DNA from: an uncultured Clostridia bacterium
GTDB taxonomy: Bacteria > Bacillota > Clostridia > Oscillospirales > Acutalibacteraceae
Direction: 5' to 3'
Length of the DNA: 50,626 nucleotides
NCBI GenBank assembly: GCA_947652665.1
Contig: CANTDZ010000004.1
Location: forward strand, 1 to 50,626
The notes beneath the pieces were generated by a model. It was not told where the DNA came from, did no database searches, and saw only the letters and a program-made list of their open reading frames with translations. A program made the translations under genes and the position numbers. This document shows positions 42,027 to 50,626 of the stretch, piece after piece; position 1 is the stretch's first letter; each line of letters starts with the position of its first letter.

Positions 42027-43355
42027 TTATTTTTCCTCCCCCGCCTGTGCCGGAGGGTCTTTCACGATGAGCAGCCTGGACAGCCGCTGGTCCTCGATTT
42101 TCAGCACCGTGACCGTCAGCCCCGCCACGTGCACCTGGGGCCGCTCGCCCTCCTTGGGGATGCGCCCCAGCAGCTCGGTGACAAGGCCGGCAATGGTATC
42201 GTAGTCGCCCTCGGGGAGCTCGACGCCCACCAGGTCCGAAACCTCGTCGATGGCGGCCGTGCCGTCCACAGTGAAAGCGCGTTCGGAAAGGCGGAAGAAC
42301 TCGTCCTCCTCGTTGTCGTACTCATCCTGTATGTTGCCCACGATGGATTCCATCAAGTCTTCCAGGGTAATGAGCCCCGCCGTGCCGCCGTACTCGTCCA
42401 CTACAATCGCAATCTGGACTTTGCGCTCGGTCATCTCCGTAAAGAGGGAGCTGCACTTTTTCGTCTCCGGGATAAAATAGGCCGGCCGCATGAAGTCGGT
42501 GAGGGACAGGCCCTCGGGCACCTGGGCGCCCACGTAGGGCAGCAAGTCCTTGGCGTAGCAGATGCCCACCACGGAGTCGATGTCCTCATGGTACACCGGC
42601 AGGCGGGAACAGCCGTGCTCCACAGCGGCCTCCACCAAATCGCGGATGGAAGCGGTGTCTTCCACGGCAATGATATCGGTGCGGTGGGTCATGGTCTCCC
42701 CGGCGGTGGTATCGTTAAAGTCCAGGATGTTGGCAATCATATCTTTTTCTGTCTCCTCAATGACGCCTTTTTCCTCGCCCTTGCCCACCATTTGCAGGAT
42801 TTCCTCCTCGGTCAGCGCGTCCTCCAGCGAGTGCGGGTCAATGTGGAACAGCCGCAAAAGCCCGTTGGCAATGGCCGTGGACAGCCGCAGCAGCGGCCGC
42901 GCAAAGCAGGACAGCCCCCAGATGAGCCCGGCCCAGCGGTTGGCAAAGGCCTCGGCCCCGTGGCGGGCACTCTTTTTGGGAAGGAGGTCGGCGAACAGGA
43001 AAAACACCAGCATATAGCCCAGCGACACCAGCAGGCACGAAAGGATGGGCGCCAGCTTGAACCCCTTGAGGCTTTGGTGCAAAGGGGCCCAAAAGCCGCC
43101 AATGCAAAGGCTCAGCCCCAAAAGGCCGCAAAAGAACAGGCCTAATTGCAGGGGCGTTACCGCGCTGTTCTGGGCCTGCAGGACTTTCAGGAGGGTCTGG
43201 GCTTTTTTATTCCCGGCATCCGCGTCCTTTTTCACCTGCACAGGCGACAGGCACCCCACGGCGGACTCCCCCGCCGCATAGAGCGCTGCTGCCAGCAGGC
43301 ATAGGACTGTGCAAATCGTTGAAATGGCCAGTGTACCGTCAGGTTCCGGAGGCAT
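42027..43355 (-). CDS. CNNM/CorC-type membrane protein with CBS domains
   Basis: A 442-residue protein: DUF21 membrane domain (about residues 8-165, with helices TICTVLCLLAAALYAAG and LSCLLVSLGYMLVFFLFADL), two CBS repeats (around DIIAVEDTASIRDLV and MRPAYFIPETKKCSSLF) and the CorC_HlyC domain (DEYDNEEDEF to the C-terminus). This family has been linked to magnesium export and to hemolysin-like proteins; function here is not fixed. The start at 43355 has GGGAG upstream; the upstream open frame is a shadow. It has a good promoter and precedes the regulator without a gap. Confidence 0.87.
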   Translation of the reverse strand: MPPEPDGTLAISTICTVLCLLAAALYAAGESAVGCLSPVQVKKDADAGNKKAQTLLKVLQAQNSAVTPLQLGLFFCGLLGLSLCIGGFWAPLHQSLKGFKLAPILSCLLVSLGYMLVFFLFADLLPKKSARHGAEAFANRWAGLIWGLSCFARPLLRLSTAIANGLLRLFHIDPHSLEDALTEEEILQMVGKGEEKGVIEETEKDMIANILDFNDTTAGETMTHRTDIIAVEDTASIRDLVEAAVEHGCSRLPVYHEDIDSVVGICYAKDLLPYVGAQVPEGLSLTDFMRPAYFIPETKKCSSLFTEMTERKVQIAIVVDEYGGTAGLITLEDLMESIVGNIQDEYDNEEDEFFRLSERAFTVDGTAAIDEVSDLVGVELPEGDYDTIAGLVTELLGRIPKEGERPQVHVAGLTVTVLKIEDQRLSRLLIVKDPPAQAGEEK

Positions 43356-43392
43356 GAAAAAGAAACTCCCTTCGAGATTAGATTTTAGGTAT

Positions 43393-43421
43393 ATTTTACT
43401 AAAAATCAGGCGGTTTGTCAA
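43393..43421 (-). promoter_or_regulatory. sigma-A promoter of the CBS protein/regulator pair
   Basis: Minus-strand TTGACA (43416-43421) and TAAAAT (43393-43398) with a 17-base spacer, starting five bases after the end of the PHP gene. Confidence 0.85.
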
Positions 43422-43426
43422 TTCCC

Positions 43427-44398
43427 TTAAAAATCCGCCAGATAATACGCGTTCGAGCCCGCATACAGCTCCTGGCCGTCCCGGACCTCTATGCGGAACC
43501 ACCCCTCCTTGCCCGTCAGCGGGAACTGGGCCTCGGTGATGGTCTGGCCCCGGGGAGCCAGCTTTTTATAGCAGTCCCGGCCCTTTAGGATGACGAAAAT
43601 CTTCTCCACCGGGGAGGTCTTGATTTTCAGCACGCCGTCCTCTACGCGCACGCCCCTCAGCTCCGGCCCCATGGACCAGTAGAAGCAGCCGTCCTTAAGG
43701 GACTGAATCACGCTCGAATAATCCAGCTTCTCCGATGCAATCTGCACCCAGCCGCCAAAGGAATCGTTCAGCGGGTCGCCAAAGGGGACGCGGTCGTGGT
43801 TGTCGTCCGTGGCCAGGGCGAACAGCTTCTGCCCGGCACGCATCATCTCGTCGTAGGCCTGGGGATGGAAGCCATACAGGCCGTCGTGCTCGCAGCCGTG
43901 ATTATAAATCTCCATGGCGAACAGGCCCCGCAGACCGGCATAATCGTTGTAGTCCTGCAGCGACCAGTAGGGGTGGTTGTAGCACACCAAAAAACCCAGG
44001 TCGTTCATCTGCGCAATGTACTCGTTGAGCCCCGCTATGTCCCCATACCGCCGGGCCGGGTGAAGGTTTTGTGCCTTGGCTTCCGCATTCTGGGTGGGGT
44101 CGGTGTCGAACAGGTTCAGGTGGTAGGTTTTCAGGTCCTGCCAGCAGTCGGGGCCGGTGGCGAAGTCGCAGCACTCGGTTTCATAGGCCGCCAGCGCCAG
44201 GAAGTTTTCATCGTCCAACTCCTTGTGCCAGCGGTACCGCTCGTGGTCGGTGAACGCCACGATGGAGTACCCCTGCTCGCTGTACACCTTCTTGATTTCC
44301 TCCGGGGTCAGCTCGCCGTCGGAAATGACCGTGTGGCAGTGGAGGTTGGCTTTGTAGTAGCCGCTTTCGGGAAGCAATACTTTGTTTTCCAGCTTCAT
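43427..44398 (-). CDS. PHP domain phosphoesterase
   Basis: A 323-residue protein with the PHP metal motif NLHCHTVISDGELTPEE (about residues 18-34), AFTDHER (about residue 49), CYNHPYW (about residue 140) and ATDDNHDR (about residue 197). It may hydrolyse phosphoesters such as nucleotides or sugar phosphates; no specific family is clear. It starts four bases after the metallopeptidase-like gene. It is the end of the uvrB-uvrA run. Confidence 0.85.
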   Translation of the reverse strand: MKLENKVLLPESGYYKANLHCHTVISDGELTPEEIKKVYSEQGYSIVAFTDHERYRWHKELDDENFLALAAYETECCDFATGPDCWQDLKTYHLNLFDTDPTQNAEAKAQNLHPARRYGDIAGLNEYIAQMNDLGFLVCYNHPYWSLQDYNDYAGLRGLFAMEIYNHGCEHDGLYGFHPQAYDEMMRAGQKLFALATDDNHDRVPFGDPLNDSFGGWVQIASEKLDYSSVIQSLKDGCFYWSMGPELRGVRVEDGVLKIKTSPVEKIFVILKGRDCYKKLAPRGQTITEAQFPLTGKEGWFRIEVRDGQELYAGSNAYYLADF

Positions 44399-44402
44399 AA
44401 TT

Positions 44403-45227
44403 TTACCCTCTTTTCAAAAAATCTAAAAGTTCTTTTTCGACAGCCGCCATGGGCAGCACCGCGGCTTCCTGCAGAGTGTAACGCTCCAACAGCCGCCGCA
44501 CGAACTGTCTCCCTAAAAAGTAGCCCACATCCGGCTGGCCCTGAAAGCGCACCCAGTCCCCGAAAAAGTCCTGGATGCTTTCGCCGCTTTCCAGCCGTTC
44601 CAGATAAGCTGCTTTTATCACGGGCTCGTTTTCGCGGCACCAGCCCAGCCAGCCGTTTTTGTCCTGGTGGAAAAGCTCCGGGTCGCCTGCCAACTGCTGC
44701 TGGCACACCATAGCGATGCCCTCCTCGTACAGCTGCACCACGGCCAGCGCCCCCTCAGGCCAGCCGCCCCGCACGGATTCGTGCCACAGGTGCCCCAGCT
44801 CGTGGAAAAGCAGGGCTTTCATGGCGGTTTCATCGCACCAGTCCAGCTCTATTATTTTTTCAATGCCCAGCACGATGGCAGGGGAACCGTCCAAGCTCGC
44901 CGCCCAGCCTGCTGCGTTGCACAGGCCCAGGTACAGCACGATAGCAATGTCCGGCTCTTTGCCGAACAGGGCCGGGGCGTTCTGCCGCAAAGACTCTACC
45001 GCGCCGCAAAAGGACTCGTGGAGCTCCCGCAGCTTTTCGGGCTTTGCAAGGCTTGCCTGCAGGACGGGCAGCACATCGCCCTCAAAAGAATATTTTTGGA
45101 CGTCCTCCAGGCACTTCCGGGCAAGCTCCGGGGAGATGCCTTCCGCATATCCCCTCCACGCCGCCAAGTCAAAGGGCCTGCCAAAAAACAATCTTCCTGC
45201 CTGTTCAGCCGTGTCGATTATTCTCAT
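44403..45227 (-). CDS. HExxH zinc metallopeptidase-like protein
   Basis: A 274-residue protein with a gluzincin-type zinc site: [10 protein letters not shown] (HExxH, about residue 142) and, about 24 residues on, YEEGIAM as the likely third ligand. No signal peptide is seen, so it appears to act in the cytoplasm. It recalls DUF2268-like predicted proteases, but the family is not certain. Its start overlaps the stop of uvrA (ATGA), suggesting co-expression. Confidence 0.72.
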   Translation of the reverse strand: MRIIDTAEQAGRLFFGRPFDLAAWRGYAEGISPELARKCLEDVQKYSFEGDVLPVLQASLAKPEKLRELHESFCGAVESLRQNAPALFGKEPDIAIVLYLGLCNAAGWAASLDGSPAIVLGIEKIIELDWCDETAMKALLFHELGHLWHESVRGGWPEGALAVVQLYEEGIAMVCQQQLAGDPELFHQDKNGWLGWCRENEPVIKAAYLERLESGESIQDFFGDWVRFQGQPDVGYFLGRQFVRRLLERYTLQEAAVLPMAAVEKELLDFLKRG

Positions 45228-48049
45228 ACTCCCAGCATCCCCTTCAAATACTGTCCCGTGTAAGACCCTTCCACCAGAGCCACCTCCTCCGGCGTGCCCT
45301 GTGCTACGATCCGGCCTCCCCGGTTGCCGCCCTCGGGGCCCAGGTCGATGATATGGTCGGCGGTCTTGATGAGGTCTAAATTGTGCTCAATGACCACCAC
45401 GGTGTTGCCGGTGTCCACCAGGCGCTGGAGGACGTCGATGAGCCGGTGCACGTCGGCGATGTGCAGGCCGGTGGTGGGCTCGTCCAAAATATAGATGGTC
45501 TTGCCCGTGGGGCGCTTGGAGAGCTCGGTGGCCAGCTTCACCCGCTGGGCTTCGCCGCCCGAAAGGGTGGTGGCCGGCTGGCCGATCTTTACATAGCCCA
45601 GGCCCACGTCCTGGAGGGTCTGCAAGCGCCGGGCCAGCTTGGGGATGTCCCGGAAGAACTCCAGGCCCTCCTCCACGGTCATTTCCAACACGTCGTAAAT
45701 GCTTTTGCCTTTGTACTTGACCTCCAGGGTTTCCCGGTTGTAGCGGTGGCCTTTGCAGACCTCGCAGGGCACGTAGACATCAGGCAGAAAGTGCATTTCA
45801 ATGCAGATGATGCCGTCGCCTTGGCAGGCCTCGCACCGGCCGCCCTTCACGTTGAACGAGAACCGGGACGCCGTAAAGCCCCGCATTTTGGCCTCCTGGG
45901 TGCTGGCAAAGAGGGTGCGCACGTCGTTAAACAGCCCCGTGTACGTGGCCGGGTTCGACCGGGGCGTGCGCCCAATGGGCGACTGGTCGATTTGGATGAC
46001 CTTGTCCAGGTATTCCAGGCCCCGTATCTCCTTGTGGGCTCCGGGGTGGGTGTGGGCGCGGTTGAGGTCGGCGGCCAGCTTTTTGTATAAGATCTCGTTG
46101 ACCAGCGATGATTTCCCCGACCCGGACACGCCGGTGACGCACACCAGCTCCCCCAGGGGGATTTTCACGTTGACCTTCTGCAGGTTGTTCTGGGACGCGC
46201 CCCGCACCTCCAGAAAGTTCCCGTTGCCCGAGCGGCGCTTCTCCGGCACCTCGACCTTCTTCTTGCCGCTCAAATACTGCCCCGTGATGGAGCCCTTGCA
46301 CTTCTCAATGCCCTTCACCGGCCCTGCATAGATGATGTTTCCCCCATGCACCCCGGCCCCCGGGCCCACGTCCACGATGTAGTCGGCGGCGCGCATGGTG
46401 TCCTCGTCGTGCTCCACCACAATGACGGTGTTGCCCAAATCCCGCAGGCGCTTGAGGGTGCCCAGCAGCTTGTGGTTATCCCGCTGGTGCAGGCCGATGG
46501 AGGGCTCGTCCAGGATATATAGCACGCCCATCAGAGACGAGCCAATCTGGGTGGCCAGCCGGATGCGCTGGCTTTCCCCGCCGGACAGCGTTCCCGAAGC
46601 TCGGGACAGGGTCAGGTACTCCAGGCCCACGCTTTGCAGGAAGCCCAGCCGGGACTTGATCTCCTTGACAATGGGCGCGGCGATCATACTTTCCCGTTCC
46701 GTCAGCTCCAGGGCCTCCACGAACTCCAGGGCCTCCGTCACGGACTTGTCGCAGAACTCACTGATATTGAGCCCCCCTACCGTCACCGCCAGGCTTTCCG
46801 GCGAGAGCCGGCGCCCATGGCAGGCATCGCAGGGGACAGCGCTCATGTAGCCCTCGATCTCCTCCTTTATCCAGTTGGAGGAGGTCTCCTTAAAGCGCCG
46901 CTCCAGGTTGTTTATGACGCCCTCGAAGGGGGCCTGATAGGTGCCACTGCCGTACTCGCCCGTGCGCCGCAGCTTGATTTTCTCCCCCTTGGTCCCGTAT
47001 AACAGCACGTCCACAATCTCCCCCGGCAGCTCCCCAATAGGCGTGTCCAGCGAGAACCCGTAGTGCTCTGCGAGCCCCTGCATATACATGGCCGCAATGG
47101 TGCTGCCCTCCATGGCCCAGCCGCTTGCCTTTAGGCCGCCTTTGTTAATGGAGAGCCGGTCGTCCGGGATGATGAGCCGGGGGTCGACCTTCATGAACAC
47201 CCCCAAGCCCGTGCACTTTTTGCAGGCCCCGGCGGGGTTGTTGAAGGAGAACATCCGGGGGCTCAGCTCTTCCACGCTGACGCCGTGCTCGGGGCAGGCG
47301 TAGTTTTGGGAGAAGGTGATGTCCTCCCCGTCGAGGACGTTGATGACCACAATGCCCCCCGTCAGGCCCGATGCCACCTCGATGGAGTCGGCCAGGCGCG
47401 AGCGCACGTCGTCCTTGATGACCAGGCGGTCCACCACGATCTCGATGGTGTGCTTCTGGTTTTTGTTCAGGGAGATGGGCTCGTTCAAATCATAGAGCAG
47501 GCCGTCCACCCGTGCCCGTACAAAGCCGGATTTCCGCGCCCCCTCGAACTCCTTGCGGTGCTCGCCCTTTTTCCCCCGTACCACCGGGGCCAGAACCTGG
47601 ATGCGCGTCTTTTCCGGCAGGGAAAGCACCTGGTCGACGATCTGGTCGACGGTCTGCTGCTTGATCTCCCGGCCGCACACCGGGCAGTGGGGGATGCCGA
47701 TGCGCGCATAAAGCAGGCGCAGGTAATCGTATATTTCCGTGACCGTGCCCACGGTGGAGCGCGGGTTCTTCGAGGTGGTCTTCTGGTCGATGGAAATGGC
47801 CGGGGACAGCCCGTCGATCAGGTCTACATCCGGCTTTTCCATCTGCCCTAAAAACATCCGCGCGTAAGACGACAGGCTTTCCACATACCGTCGCTGGCCC
47901 TCGGCGTAGATGGTGTCAAAGGCCAAAGACGACTTTCCCGACCCGGAAAGCCCCGTCAGCACCACCAGCTTGTCCCGGGGGATGGTCACGTCTACGTTTT
48001 TCAGGTTGTGCTCACGGGCTCCTTGTACGACTATTTTGTCTAGGCTCAT
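45224..48049 (-). CDS. uvrA: excinuclease ABC subunit A
   Basis: A 941-residue DNA-damage recognition ATPase of nucleotide excision repair. Two ABC modules are seen: Walker [21 protein letters not shown] (residue 32 on) and [18 protein letters not shown] (about residue 642), each with signature LSGGE and a Walker B ILDEP. Zinc-finger pairs CPVCG and, in the second half, CEACQGDG with CEVCKGH are present. The first gene downstream starts on its stop codon. It lies after the NTF2-like gene. Confidence 0.98.
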   Translation of the reverse strand: MSLDKIVVQGAREHNLKNVDVTIPRDKLVVLTGLSGSGKSSLAFDTIYAEGQRRYVESLSSYARMFLGQMEKPDVDLIDGLSPAISIDQKTTSKNPRSTVGTVTEIYDYLRLLYARIGIPHCPVCGREIKQQTVDQIVDQVLSLPEKTRIQVLAPVVRGKKGEHRKEFEGARKSGFVRARVDGLLYDLNEPISLNKNQKHTIEIVVDRLVIKDDVRSRLADSIEVASGLTGGIVVINVLDGEDITFSQNYACPEHGVSVEELSPRMFSFNNPAGACKKCTGLGVFMKVDPRLIIPDDRLSINKGGLKASGWAMEGSTIAAMYMQGLAEHYGFSLDTPIGELPGEIVDVLLYGTKGEKIKLRRTGEYGSGTYQAPFEGVINNLERRFKETSSNWIKEEIEGYMSAVPCDACHGRRLSPESLAVTVGGLNISEFCDKSVTEALEFVEALELTERESMIAAPIVKEIKSRLGFLQSVGLEYLTLSRASGTLSGGESQRIRLATQIGSSLMGVLYILDEPSIGLHQRDNHKLLGTLKRLRDLGNTVIVVEHDEDTMRAADYIVDVGPGAGVHGGNIIYAGPVKGIEKCKGSITGQYLSGKKKVEVPEKRRSGNGNFLEVRGASQNNLQKVNVKIPLGELVCVTGVSGSGKSSLVNEILYKKLAADLNRAHTHPGAHKEIRGLEYLDKVIQIDQSPIGRTPRSNPATYTGLFNDVRTLFASTQEAKMRGFTASRFSFNVKGGRCEACQGDGIICIEMHFLPDVYVPCEVCKGHRYNRETLEVKYKGKSIYDVLEMTVEEGLEFFRDIPKLARRLQTLQDVGLGYVKIGQPATTLSGGEAQRVKLATELSKRPTGKTIYILDEPTTGLHIADVHRLIDVLQRLVDTGNTVVVIEHNLDLIKTADHIIDLGPEGGNRGGRIVAQGTPEEVALVEGSYTGQYLKGMLGV

Positions 48050-48067
48050 GTTAACCCCTTCCTTTTC

Positions 48068-48478
48068 TTAAAAGCTGCTGCCCCGCAAAAGCTCCGGCTG
48101 TGCCGTCTCCCCATAGGGGAAGACGTGCTCCGCTTTCGACTGGAACTCCTTTAACCGGCAGATTTTCCCGGCCTCGTCAAACTCAACCCAAGATACTCCG
48201 TCAAACCCGCCTTTCTCCCCCTCAAACTCACAGCAAAAATACCATTCTACTACCGTATCATTCCCTTGGTGCAGGAATTTCTTGATGCGCCATTCCAGCA
48301 CACGGCCCTTCTGGTTCCAGTCGGAAAACCAGGCCTGTACTTGCCCCAGGCCACGGTACTCTGGACCATAGCACTCGCTGTACACAATCTCCGGCGCGAA
48401 GACCTCGGCCAGGCAGGCCGGATCGTTTTCCAGCCATGCCGCAAAATAACGCCTGATAACTTCTTCCCTGCTTTCCAT
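48068..48478 (-). CDS. NTF2-like / SnoaL-fold protein
   Basis: A 136-residue small soluble protein with the cone-shaped NTF2-like fold pattern: helical start [31 protein letters not shown], then [13 protein letters not shown] and a curved sheet with [10 protein letters not shown] and [11 protein letters not shown]. Members bind small hydrophobic ligands or act as enzymes; nothing here fixes the role. It lies between uvrB (4 bases) and uvrA (18 bases), so it is co-transcribed with DNA repair genes. GGGAGG precedes the ATG. Confidence 0.78.
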   Translation of the reverse strand: MESREEVIRRYFAAWLENDPACLAEVFAPEIVYSECYGPEYRGLGQVQAWFSDWNQKGRVLEWRIKKFLHQGNDTVVEWYFCCEFEGEKGGFDGVSWVEFDEAGKICRLKEFQSKAEHVFPYGETAQPELLRGSSF

Positions 48479-48482
48479 TTCG

Positions 48483-50489
48483 CTACCTCCCTTTCCGTCT
48501 CCTGGGCACCGGCGCGTGGCCGCCCCCCTGGCCTTCCAACTCCTTTATCTTATCCCGCAAATACGCCGCGTGCTCGAACTCCAAGAGCTTGGCCGCCGCC
48601 TTCATCTCCTTAGTGTACTGCTGAATCAGCGCCTGGCGCTCGGCGGGGGTGTAACGCTTCTTCTTTTTCTTGCCGTCGTCCTTGTGGCTGGAAATCTCCA
48701 GAATCTCCGCCACGTCCTTCTTGATGGTCTTGGGCGTGATGCCGTGCTCTTCGTTATACCGCTGCTGGATCGCGCGGCGGCGCTCGGTCTCGGTGATGGC
48801 GTACTCCATGGAGGGCGTCACCTCGTCGGCGTACATGATGACCTGGCCCTGAGCATTTCGTGCGGCGCGGCCGATGGTCTGGATCATAGAGCGGCCGCTG
48901 CGCAGGAATCCTTCCTTGTCCGCGTCCAAAATGGCCACCAGGGACACCTCGGGGATGTCCAGGCCCTCCCGCAGGAGGTTGATGCCCACTAAGACGTCGA
49001 ACTCGCCCAAACGCAGGTCGCGTATAATCTCCATGCGCTCTACGGTGTCGATGTCATGATGCATATACCGCACCTTTATGCCGTACCCTTCTAAGAACCC
49101 GGTGAGGTCTTCGGCCATCTTCTTGGTCAGCGTGGTGACCAAAACCCGCTCGCCCTTCTCCGTGCGCAGGTTGATTTCGCTTATCAAATCGTCGATCTGC
49201 CCATCCGTAGGCTTCACGGTAATCAGCGGGTCCAAAAGCCCCGTGGGCCTTATCACCTGCTCCACCACCTGGGCCGACTTCTCCAGCTCCAAATCCCCCG
49301 GCGTGGCGCTGACGAACACCGCCTGCTTGATGTGCCCGTAGAACTCGTCGAAATTTAAGGGCCGGTTGTCAAAGGCCGAGGGCAGACGGAAGCCGTACTG
49401 CACCAGCTGCTCCTTCCGGGCGTGGTCCCCCGCGAACATACCCCGAACCTGGGGCAGGGTCACGTGGGATTCGTCCACGAACAGCAGGAAGTCGTCGGGG
49501 AAGTAATCGAGAAGGGTGAAGGGCGCGCTGCCCGGCTCCCGGCCCGAGAGCACCCGGGAATAGTTTTCGATGCCCTTGCAGAAGCCGATCTCCATGAGCA
49601 TCTCCATATCGTAGCGGGTGCGCTGCTCAATGCGCTGGGCCTCGATGAGCTTCCCCTCTTCCTTGAAAAACTGCACCTGCGCCTCCATCTCCCGGTGCAG
49701 CTCGGCAATGGCCGCTTCCATCTTCTCCCGGGGCACGATGTAGTGGGACGCCGGGTAAATGGCGATGTGCCCCAGCTCGGCCAGCACGTCGCCGGTAAGG
49801 GGGTTAAACTCCCGTATGCGCTCGATCTCGTCCCCGAAGAACTCCACCCGCACGGCGTTGTCGCTGGAATTGGCCGGGAAGATCTCCACCACGTCCCCCC
49901 GCACCCGGAACTTGTTGCGGATGAAGTTGATGTCGTTGCGCTCGTATTGCAGCTCTACCAGCTTCTTTAACAGGTCGTCCCGCTCCAGCTGCCGGCCCGG
50001 GCGCAGGGAAATGACCATGGTACGGTAGTCGATGGGGTCGCCCAGGCTGTAGATGCAGGAAACGGACGCCACGATAATCACGTCCCGCCGCTCGGACAGG
50101 GCGCAGGTGGCGCTGTGGCGCAGTTTGTCGATTTCGTCGTTGATGGCTGAATCCTTCTCGATATACGTATCGGTCTGGGCGATGTAGGCCTCGGGCTGGT
50201 AGTAGTCGTAGTAGCTGACGAAATATTCCACGGCGTTCTCCGGGAAGAACTCCCGGAACTCCGAGCAAAGCTGGGCGGCCAAAGTCTTATTATGGGCCAG
50301 CACCAGGGTCGGGCGGTTAAGCTGCGCTATGACGTTTGCCATGGTGAACGTCTTGCCCGAGCCGGTCACGCCCAGCAGGGTCTGTTCCTTGTCCCCCTGC
50401 TTTATGCCCTCCACCAGCTGGCCGATGGCCTCGGGCTGGTCGCCGGTGGGCTTAAAGGGGGAAACTAACTTGAAAATACCATCACTCAT
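48483..50489 (-). CDS. uvrB: excinuclease ABC subunit B
   Basis: A 668-residue helicase-like subunit that verifies DNA damage and recruits UvrC. It has Walker [15 protein letters not shown] (about residue 39), the beta-hairpin [19 protein letters not shown] (about residue 93), DESH box ([12 protein letters not shown]), helicase motif VI region GRAARN and a C-terminal UVR motif ([19 protein letters not shown]). It starts the uvrB-NTF2-uvrA run and has a promoter with a LexA-like site. Confidence 0.98.
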   Translation of the reverse strand: MSDGIFKLVSPFKPTGDQPEAIGQLVEGIKQGDKEQTLLGVTGSGKTFTMANVIAQLNRPTLVLAHNKTLAAQLCSEFREFFPENAVEYFVSYYDYYQPEAYIAQTDTYIEKDSAINDEIDKLRHSATCALSERRDVIIVASVSCIYSLGDPIDYRTMVISLRPGRQLERDDLLKKLVELQYERNDINFIRNKFRVRGDVVEIFPANSSDNAVRVEFFGDEIERIREFNPLTGDVLAELGHIAIYPASHYIVPREKMEAAIAELHREMEAQVQFFKEEGKLIEAQRIEQRTRYDMEMLMEIGFCKGIENYSRVLSGREPGSAPFTLLDYFPDDFLLFVDESHVTLPQVRGMFAGDHARKEQLVQYGFRLPSAFDNRPLNFDEFYGHIKQAVFVSATPGDLELEKSAQVVEQVIRPTGLLDPLITVKPTDGQIDDLISEINLRTEKGERVLVTTLTKKMAEDLTGFLEGYGIKVRYMHHDIDTVERMEIIRDLRLGEFDVLVGINLLREGLDIPEVSLVAILDADKEGFLRSGRSMIQTIGRAARNAQGQVIMYADEVTPSMEYAITETERRRAIQQRYNEEHGITPKTIKKDVAEILEISSHKDDGKKKKKRYTPAERQALIQQYTKEMKAAAKLLEFEHAAYLRDKIKELEGQGGGHAPVPRRRKGR

Positions 50490-50517
50490 ACACAGGGCCC
50501 CTTTCTACTGAATACAC

Positions 50518-50546
50518 AGTTTAGCACAAACGTTCTCCTTTGTCAA
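50518..50546 (-). promoter_or_regulatory. sigma-A promoter of uvrB
   Basis: Minus-strand TTGACA (50541-50546) and TAAACT (50518-50523) with a 17-base spacer, 29 bases before the uvrB start. Confidence 0.82.
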
Positions 50547-50626
50547 CGGGAAAACCAGTTGCGAAATCCAGGCGCACCATGTATACATTATATTTTTCTT
50601 TGTCCAGGTTCTCATAGATGGAACGG
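50521..50626 (-). CDS. 3' end of an unidentified reading frame (partial)
   Basis: A 34-codon open frame enters from the right edge and ends in TAA at 50521. It reads RSIYENLDKEKYNVYMVRLD, then FATGFPVDKGERLC. SIYENLDKEKYNV resembles starts of ligases (Ddl-type) or glycosyltransferases, but the frame stops soon after, so it may be a remnant. Its last codons overlap the uvrB promoter. It could also be non-coding; no gene is claimed. Confidence 0.3.
   Translation of the reverse strand, partial: RSIYENLDKEKYNVYMVRLDFATGFPVDKGERLC
50524..50535. promoter_or_regulatory. LexA/DinR-like operator in the uvrB promoter
   Basis: GCACAAACGTTC differs at one base from the Gram-positive LexA core GAAC-N4-GTTC. 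It lies between -35 and -10 of the uvrB promoter, so a bound repressor would block it, as expected for an SOS-controlled repair gene. Confidence 0.55.

Noticed and set aside
40677-43145. An 822-codon open frame on the plus strand
   Set aside because: It lies antisense to the PrpR-type regulator and CBS protein, has no RBS, and its composition (His-, Gly- and Leu-rich) is that of a GC-rich shadow frame.
40061-43502. A sigma-54 promoter (-24/-12) near the PrpR-type regulator
   Set aside because: No TGGCAC-N5-TTGCA-like pair at proper spacing was seen in the non-coding parts; the pair of genes has a sigma-A promoter at 43393-43421.

Overview
The window looks like the chromosome of a high-GC, Gram-positive gut Clostridium (order Oscillospirales or a close relative). 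The grounds are: single-membrane envelope genes (MreB-type actin, MurA, PlsY, MltG, a DacF-like carboxypeptidase), ThyX instead of ThyA, a DUF6034 lipoprotein, several lipoprotein solute-binding proteins, GC-rich coding sequence separated by AT-rich spacers, and near-consensus sigma-A promoters. Most genes lie on the minus strand. No rRNA, tRNA or CRISPR array was seen.

Layout. 1-622: AT-richer entry region with a ToxN/TenpN-like type III toxin behind an intrinsic terminator, and a 49-bp inverted copy of an internal piece of that gene at the window edge. 613-3543: an MreB-like actin; a divergent PTS-IIC-type membrane protein with a long, strongly foldable 5' leader; then rlmH. 3554-12767: housekeeping genes (WalJ-like hydrolase, murA, Nudix, plsY, der, a PDZ/radical-SAM DUF512 protein, rpmF, DUF177, a 46-residue protein, a small P-loop protein, pgi). 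12880-20622: DacF-like carboxypeptidase, then a chain of minus-strand genes linked mostly by overlaps: lipoprotein SBP, thyX, tmk, DJ-1/PfpI, 5-formyl-THF cyclo-ligase, mltG, U32 peptidase/TrhP. It joins dTMP synthesis, folate salvage, wall synthesis and tRNA modification.

20752-32255: accessory block with a nitroreductase, a transglutaminase-like gene that has lost its catalytic core and reading frame, a GH29 fucosidase, and a compact signalling/export module. In transcription order the module is DUF6034 lipoprotein, OmpR-type regulator (TTG start), sensor kinase, a terminator, two membrane proteins, an ABC ATPase, an anchored surface protein and a small membrane protein. 32432-40060 (plus strand): two tandem paralogous solute-binding lipoproteins without permeases, a small serine recombinase next to a 14-bp palindrome, and an FtsX/MacB-like ABC transporter. 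The second SBP and the ABC transporter share an ECF-sigma-like promoter (TAACC-N16-CGTCTA).

40137-50626: a PrpR-type regulator whose AAA+ domain has lost the GAFTGA loop and Walker B acids, a CBS/CorC membrane protein, then uvrB, an NTF2-like protein, uvrA, an HExxH protein and a PHP phosphoesterase as one minus-strand run. It sits behind a promoter with a LexA-like operator that overlaps the 3' end of a cut-off reading frame at the window edge.

The strongest leads are the shared ECF-type promoter, the leader RNA, the degenerate regulator, the DUF6034/two-component/ABC/surface-protein module, and the inverted toxin fragment at the left edge.
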